Source of the DNA: Chloroflexota bacterium
Lineage (GTDB): Bacteria > Chloroflexota > Dehalococcoidia > Bin125
Length of the DNA: 64,000 nucleotides
NCBI GenBank assembly: GCA_026707145.1
Contig: JAPOXK010000021.1
Location: forward strand, 105,588 to 169,587
Reading direction: 5' to 3'
Below are positions 60,793 through 64,000 of this stretch, one piece after another. Each line of letters begins with the position of its first letter. The first letter of the stretch is position 1. Position numbers and translations under genes: made by a program. The notes below the pieces were generated by a model that was given only the letters and a program-made list of their open reading frames with translations, had not been told where the DNA came from and ran no database searches.

Positions 60793-62424
60793 TCAGTCGC
60801 GCAGCAGGCGCTTCGCGAGCAGTCGTGCCTCGTCCAGGGTGTCCACGAAGTGCTCCTCCGGAACCCGCTTGAGCGCGTTGAGGGCGTGGAGCGCTTTGGC
60901 GGCGGGGCCGGAGAGGTTCACCACGATGCATTCCGTGTCCTCTTCGGCGGCGGTTTCGACGAGCTGCTCGATCACCAGGGCGGCGCTGTCGTCCATATTG
61001 GTGGCCTTCGAGAAGTCGATGATCACGACCTCATGCTCCCGAATGTCCGCCCCAATCACCCGTGCCAGCTCATGGGCGGAGGCGACGGAGAAGCGGCCCC
61101 GCAAGGCGACGAGCCCGACGCGGGCGAGATAGGGGTCCGCTGCGGCTGCGTCCTCCCGGCCCGGGAGGAACGTCTGGTCCAGCAGGGGGACGGAAACCAC
61201 GCTCTCGAGCTCGAGCCGTTCGTACTCCTTCGAGTGTGCGATGCCCGCGGCGACGAGCCCCAGGGCGACGGCCGTGACGAGGTCGACGAACACGGTGAGG
61301 GCGAGGGTGGTGATCATCACCAGGATGTAGTCGCGCCGGATGTGGCGAATACGGGTGAGGAAGCGCCAGTCGATGATGTCCCAGCCGACTTTCAGGAGGA
61401 TGCCGGCGAGGACGGCATGTGGGATCGGCTCGGTGACCTGTCCGATGCCCAGCACCAGAGCCAGCAGGAGGGCCGAGCGCAGGACGCCGGAGAGCGGGGT
61501 GCGGCCTCCGGCGCGGATGTTGACCACGGTGCCCATGGTGGCCCCGGCGCCGGGAAGGGCGCCGATCAGGCCCGCGACGAAGTTGCCCAAGCCCTGGCCC
61601 ATCAGTTCACGGTTGGGCCTGTGCCGCGTGTGCGTGAGGGAGTCGGCCACCAGCGAGGTCAGCAGGCTGTCGATGGAGCCCAGAAGGGCGAGGATGAACG
61701 CCGGTTGCAGGGCGTTCGCCAGGAAGCCGGGCGAGAACTCCGGCAGTTGCAGGCCGGGCAGGCCCGTCGGCACCGCGCCGATGACCGGGGCGTCGCCGAA
61801 CCAGGCGAGCGCGAGCAGGGTGCCGACGATCAGTGCGGCCAAGGGTCCGGGCAAGAATTTGCGGAGCTTGCGGGGCCAGAGGACGCCGACGGCCAGCGCA
61901 ACGGCGCCGAGGGCGAGGGCGTCCGGATTCAGATCGGCCACCGCCTCGGGCCAGGCGCGGATGGAGTTGAGCGGCCCGCCCGGGACGGTGAGGGCGCCGA
62001 GCAGCGGCAGCGTTTGGATCACGATGATGATGACGCCGATGCCCGACATGAATCCGGAGATCACGGAGTAGGGCGTGTAGGCGATGAAGCTGCCCACGCG
62101 CAGCGCCCCCAAGGCGATCTGAAGCAGTCCGCCCAGCATGACGATGGTGAAGGCTTCGGGAAGACTGTCGGCGTGCTGGGTGACGACCACCGCCATGGCG
62201 ATGGTCATCGGCCCCGTGGGGCCGGAGATCTGCGAGGGCGTCCCGCCGAATACCGCCGCGAAGAAGCCGACGGCGATCGCCCCGTAGATGCCGGCGATGG
62301 GACCGAGGCCCGACGCGACGCCGAAGGCCAGCGCCACCGGCAACGCCACCACGGCCGCCGTCACCCCGCCGAAGAGATCCCCGAGGAGATCCTGCAATTG
62401 GTAGGAGTCGCGCAGTTTGAACAT
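60793..62424 (-). CDS. SulP-family inorganic anion transporter with STAS domain
   Basis: This 543-residue protein has the SulP membrane domain (about residues 15-400, with SQISGPTGPMTIAMAVVV and LPGAGATMGTVVNIRAGGRTP) and a C-terminal STAS domain (about 430-530, with EVVIIDFSKATNMDDSAALV holding the usual conserved Asp region). Family substrates include sulfate, bicarbonate and nitrate. ATG 62424 is preferred; TTG 62439 is in frame. Confidence 0.93.
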   Translation of the reverse strand: MFKLRDSYQLQDLLGDLFGGVTAAVVALPVALAFGVASGLGPIAGIYGAIAVGFFAAVFGGTPSQISGPTGPMTIAMAVVVTQHADSLPEAFTIVMLGGLLQIALGALRVGSFIAYTPYSVISGFMSGIGVIIIVIQTLPLLGALTVPGGPLNSIRAWPEAVADLNPDALALGAVALAVGVLWPRKLRKFLPGPLAALIVGTLLALAWFGDAPVIGAVPTGLPGLQLPEFSPGFLANALQPAFILALLGSIDSLLTSLVADSLTHTRHRPNRELMGQGLGNFVAGLIGALPGAGATMGTVVNIRAGGRTPLSGVLRSALLLALVLGIGQVTEPIPHAVLAGILLKVGWDIIDWRFLTRIRHIRRDYILVMITTLALTVFVDLVTAVALGLVAAGIAHSKEYERLELESVVSVPLLDQTFLPGREDAAAADPYLARVGLVALRGRFSVASAHELARVIGADIREHEVVIIDFSKATNMDDSAALVIEQLVETAAEEDTECIVVNLSGPAAKALHALNALKRVPEEHFVDTLDEARLLAKRLLRD

Positions 62425-62955
62425 GGGTGGCAGGGGCAAAGGAATTGCGACCGAATTCCTAGAGCGGGCTCCCTTCAGGAAGAATCAGGAGCAGTACAGG
62501 CGCGCTTGCCGTTCGGGGAAAATGGCGTGCGGCTAGCAGGATGACGGAGACGACCAGCCGTTTCAATAAGAACGAGCGGGGCAAATCGGGTACCAACTGA
62601 TCGCCAGGGCTGCGAACGAGATCTTTCGTCTGTCGGCGATCCGGATGCTGCGGCGGAGCGTACGCGACCGGTTTGGGCATACCAATCGAATTCGACGCGC
62701 TCTCTCACGACTTGACGTAATCCTTGACAGCAGCACGGATACCACGCCGGCCGGGATAATCACCGAGGGGCCGGCTGCCAGCGGGGGAACGCCTTCTGCA
62801 TCTCCTTTTCTCACTTCCGCGCCGCGCCCGGCGACGATTTTCTAGAATGCCAAGGGGAAGGCTGCGGGGCAGGGCGCAGCAAACAACACCGAGGCAGGAC
62901 CGACCACGGTTTCCCGGCTGCCCTTTTGTCTCGCGGCGGCCCGGCTTGAGGCGTC
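62425..62955. other. Divergent intergenic region between the SulP gene and lepA
   Basis: These 531 bp contain no supported gene on either strand. Open frames here are short or are shadows of the lepA sense strand. TTGAC-like sequences occur near 62710-62735, but no matching -10 is at the right distance. Promoters for both flanking genes must be here. Confidence 0.5.
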
Positions 62956-64000
62956 ATGCAGCGCGACCGCATCCGCAATTTCAGCATCATCGCCCATGTC
63001 GATCACGGCAAGTCGACCCTGGCCGATCGCCTGCTCGAGCTCACCGAGACCGTCGCCGAGCGGGCGATGGCGGCGCAGCTGCTCGATTCCATGGAGCTCG
63101 AGCGTGAGAAGGGCATCACGATCAAGGCCCGTGCCGTACGCATGGCCTACACCGCGCGCAATGGCCACGCGTACCAGCTGAATCTGGTCGATACCCCGGG
63201 CCACGTGGATTTCACCTACGAGGTCTCGCGCACGCTCGCCGCGGTGGAAGGCGCGCTGCTCGTTGTCGATGCCGGCGAGGGGATTCAGGCGCAGACGCTT
63301 GCCAACGCCTACATGGCCTTGGAGCAAGATCTCACGATCATTCCCGTCGTCAACAAGATCGACCTTCCCGTCGCCCAGCCCCAGCAGGTGATGCGTGAGC
63401 TGGTCGACGTGATCGGCTTCGGCGAGGACGAGATCCTCTTTCTCTCCGCCAAGACGGGAGCGGGCGTGCCCGAGCTGCTCGAGGCGATCGTCCGGCGCCT
63501 GCCGGCGCCCGCCGGCGACCCCGCCGCCCCGCTCCGCGCGCTCCTCTTCGACTCCGAATACGACGTCTACAAGGGCGTGCTCGCCTACGTGCGCGTGGTG
63601 GATGGCGGGATCGCCGGCAGCGCGCCGCTGCGTCTGATGCAGCGGCAGCGCAAGCTGGAGCCGCTTGAGATCGGCACATTCACGCCCGAGTTGGCGGCGG
63701 GCTCGCGCCTCAACGCCGGCGAGGTGGGCTACGTCGCTACGGGCCTGAAGGATGTCGCCGAGGTGCGCGTGGGGGACACCCTGACCAGCGTGGCGCGCCC
63801 TGCTGCCCGGCCCCTGCCGGGCTACACCGAGGCCAAGCCGATGGTCTTCGCCGGCCTCTACCCTGCCCAATCCAGCGAGTATCCGGCGCTCAAGGCGGCC
63901 TTGGAGAAGCTTCGTCTCAACGATGCCGCCCTCCACTACGAGCCGGAAACCTCGGCTGCCCTAGGCTTCGGCTTCCGCATGGGCTTTCTCGGCCTCCTTC
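62956..64000 (+). CDS. lepA: Elongation factor 4 (LepA), 3' part outside window
   Basis: LepA is a ribosome-associated translational GTPase. The G-domain signatures are all visible: [16 protein letters not shown] (G1), ITIK with Thr (G2), [12 protein letters not shown] (G3), NKIDLP (G4) and SAKTG (G5). Domain II and the start of domain III follow until the window edge (about 348 codons). ATG 62956 matches the conserved N-terminus [14 protein letters not shown]. Confidence 0.97.
   Translation, partial: MQRDRIRNFSIIAHVDHGKSTLADRLLELTETVAERAMAAQLLDSMELEREKGITIKARAVRMAYTARNGHAYQLNLVDTPGHVDFTYEVSRTLAAVEGALLVVDAGEGIQAQTLANAYMALEQDLTIIPVVNKIDLPVAQPQQVMRELVDVIGFGEDEILFLSAKTGAGVPELLEAIVRRLPAPAGDPAAPLRALLFDSEYDVYKGVLAYVRVVDGGIAGSAPLRLMQRQRKLEPLEIGTFTPELAAGSRLNAGEVGYVATGLKDVAEVRVGDTLTSVARPAARPLPGYTEAKPMVFAGLYPAQSSEYPALKAALEKLRLNDAALHYEPETSAALGFGFRMGFLGLL

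Noticed and set aside
60850..62544. 564-codon plus-strand open frame opposite the SulP gene
   Set aside because: Asp/Gly/Arg-rich mirror of a membrane protein gene; no domain visible.
62842..63936. 364-codon minus-strand frame opposite lepA
   Set aside because: LepA G1-G5 motifs lie on the plus strand; this is its mirror.

Overview
This 64 kb window is high-GC bacterial chromosome (mostly above 60% G+C by eye) packed with housekeeping genes. There is no rRNA, CRISPR array or intact insertion sequence. The gene families suggest a Chloroflexota-like organism: a DUF512 iron-sulfur protein beside ispH, a baseplate-J-like membrane protein between alaS and ruvX, an aroK-aroB fusion, and lamin-tail and CARDB surface proteins. 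This assignment is an inference from gene content, because no 16S gene is present.

Positions 1-23.7 kb form one long minus-strand run. Read in the direction of transcription it goes: glmU, a CNNM/CorC-type membrane protein, dprA, topA, a XerC/D recombinase, aroQ, an M24 peptidase, efp, xseA, xseB, a PHP phosphoesterase, a formyltransferase-like enzyme, two small unknown proteins, a two-domain lamin-tail protein, an rluB-type pseudouridine synthase, cmk, plsC, ispH, DUF512, glmS and a CARDB-type surface protein that runs off the left edge. Many neighbours overlap by 4 nt (GTGA/ATGA), which implies translational coupling. Positions 24.1-35.1 kb are on the plus strand: alaS, the baseplate-J-like protein, ruvX, mltG, aroE, a small membrane protein, aroC, aroKB and an acylphosphatase. 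With aroQ, this provides DHQ synthase, DHQ dehydratase, shikimate dehydrogenase, shikimate kinase and chorismate synthase.

Positions 35.2-46.4 kb hold a small membrane protein, moeA and a solo Lrp/AsnC sensor domain (minus strand), then pheS-pheT (plus strand). These converge on a minus-strand thrS - biotin carboxylase - BCCP - infC - rpmI - rplT block. infC has no ATG, GTG or TTG codon at its conserved N-terminus and appears to start at CTG behind a strong Shine-Dalgarno. Positions 46.8-53.0 kb carry transport and redox genes: an MMPL transporter, an MpaB/Lcp-type protein, an orphan solute-binding protein, and an NCS2 permease fused to a degenerate HATPase-like domain.

The most interesting stretch is 53.4-59.3 kb, between tRNA-Lys(CTT) and tRNA-Leu(TAG). 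It looks like an old, decayed integrative element. It has an integrase N-terminal remnant just after tRNA-Lys, 11-bp tandem repeats of related sequence near both edges, a degenerate copy of the tRNA-Lys 3' half at the right edge, two decayed copies of one Cys-rich/SANT-like gene flanking DinB and AIM24 genes, a frameshifted winged-helix remnant, and a markedly lower-GC cargo of unknown function (57.5-59.0 kb). The window ends with a VOC protein, an EamA exporter, a SulP anion transporter and the 5' part of lepA.
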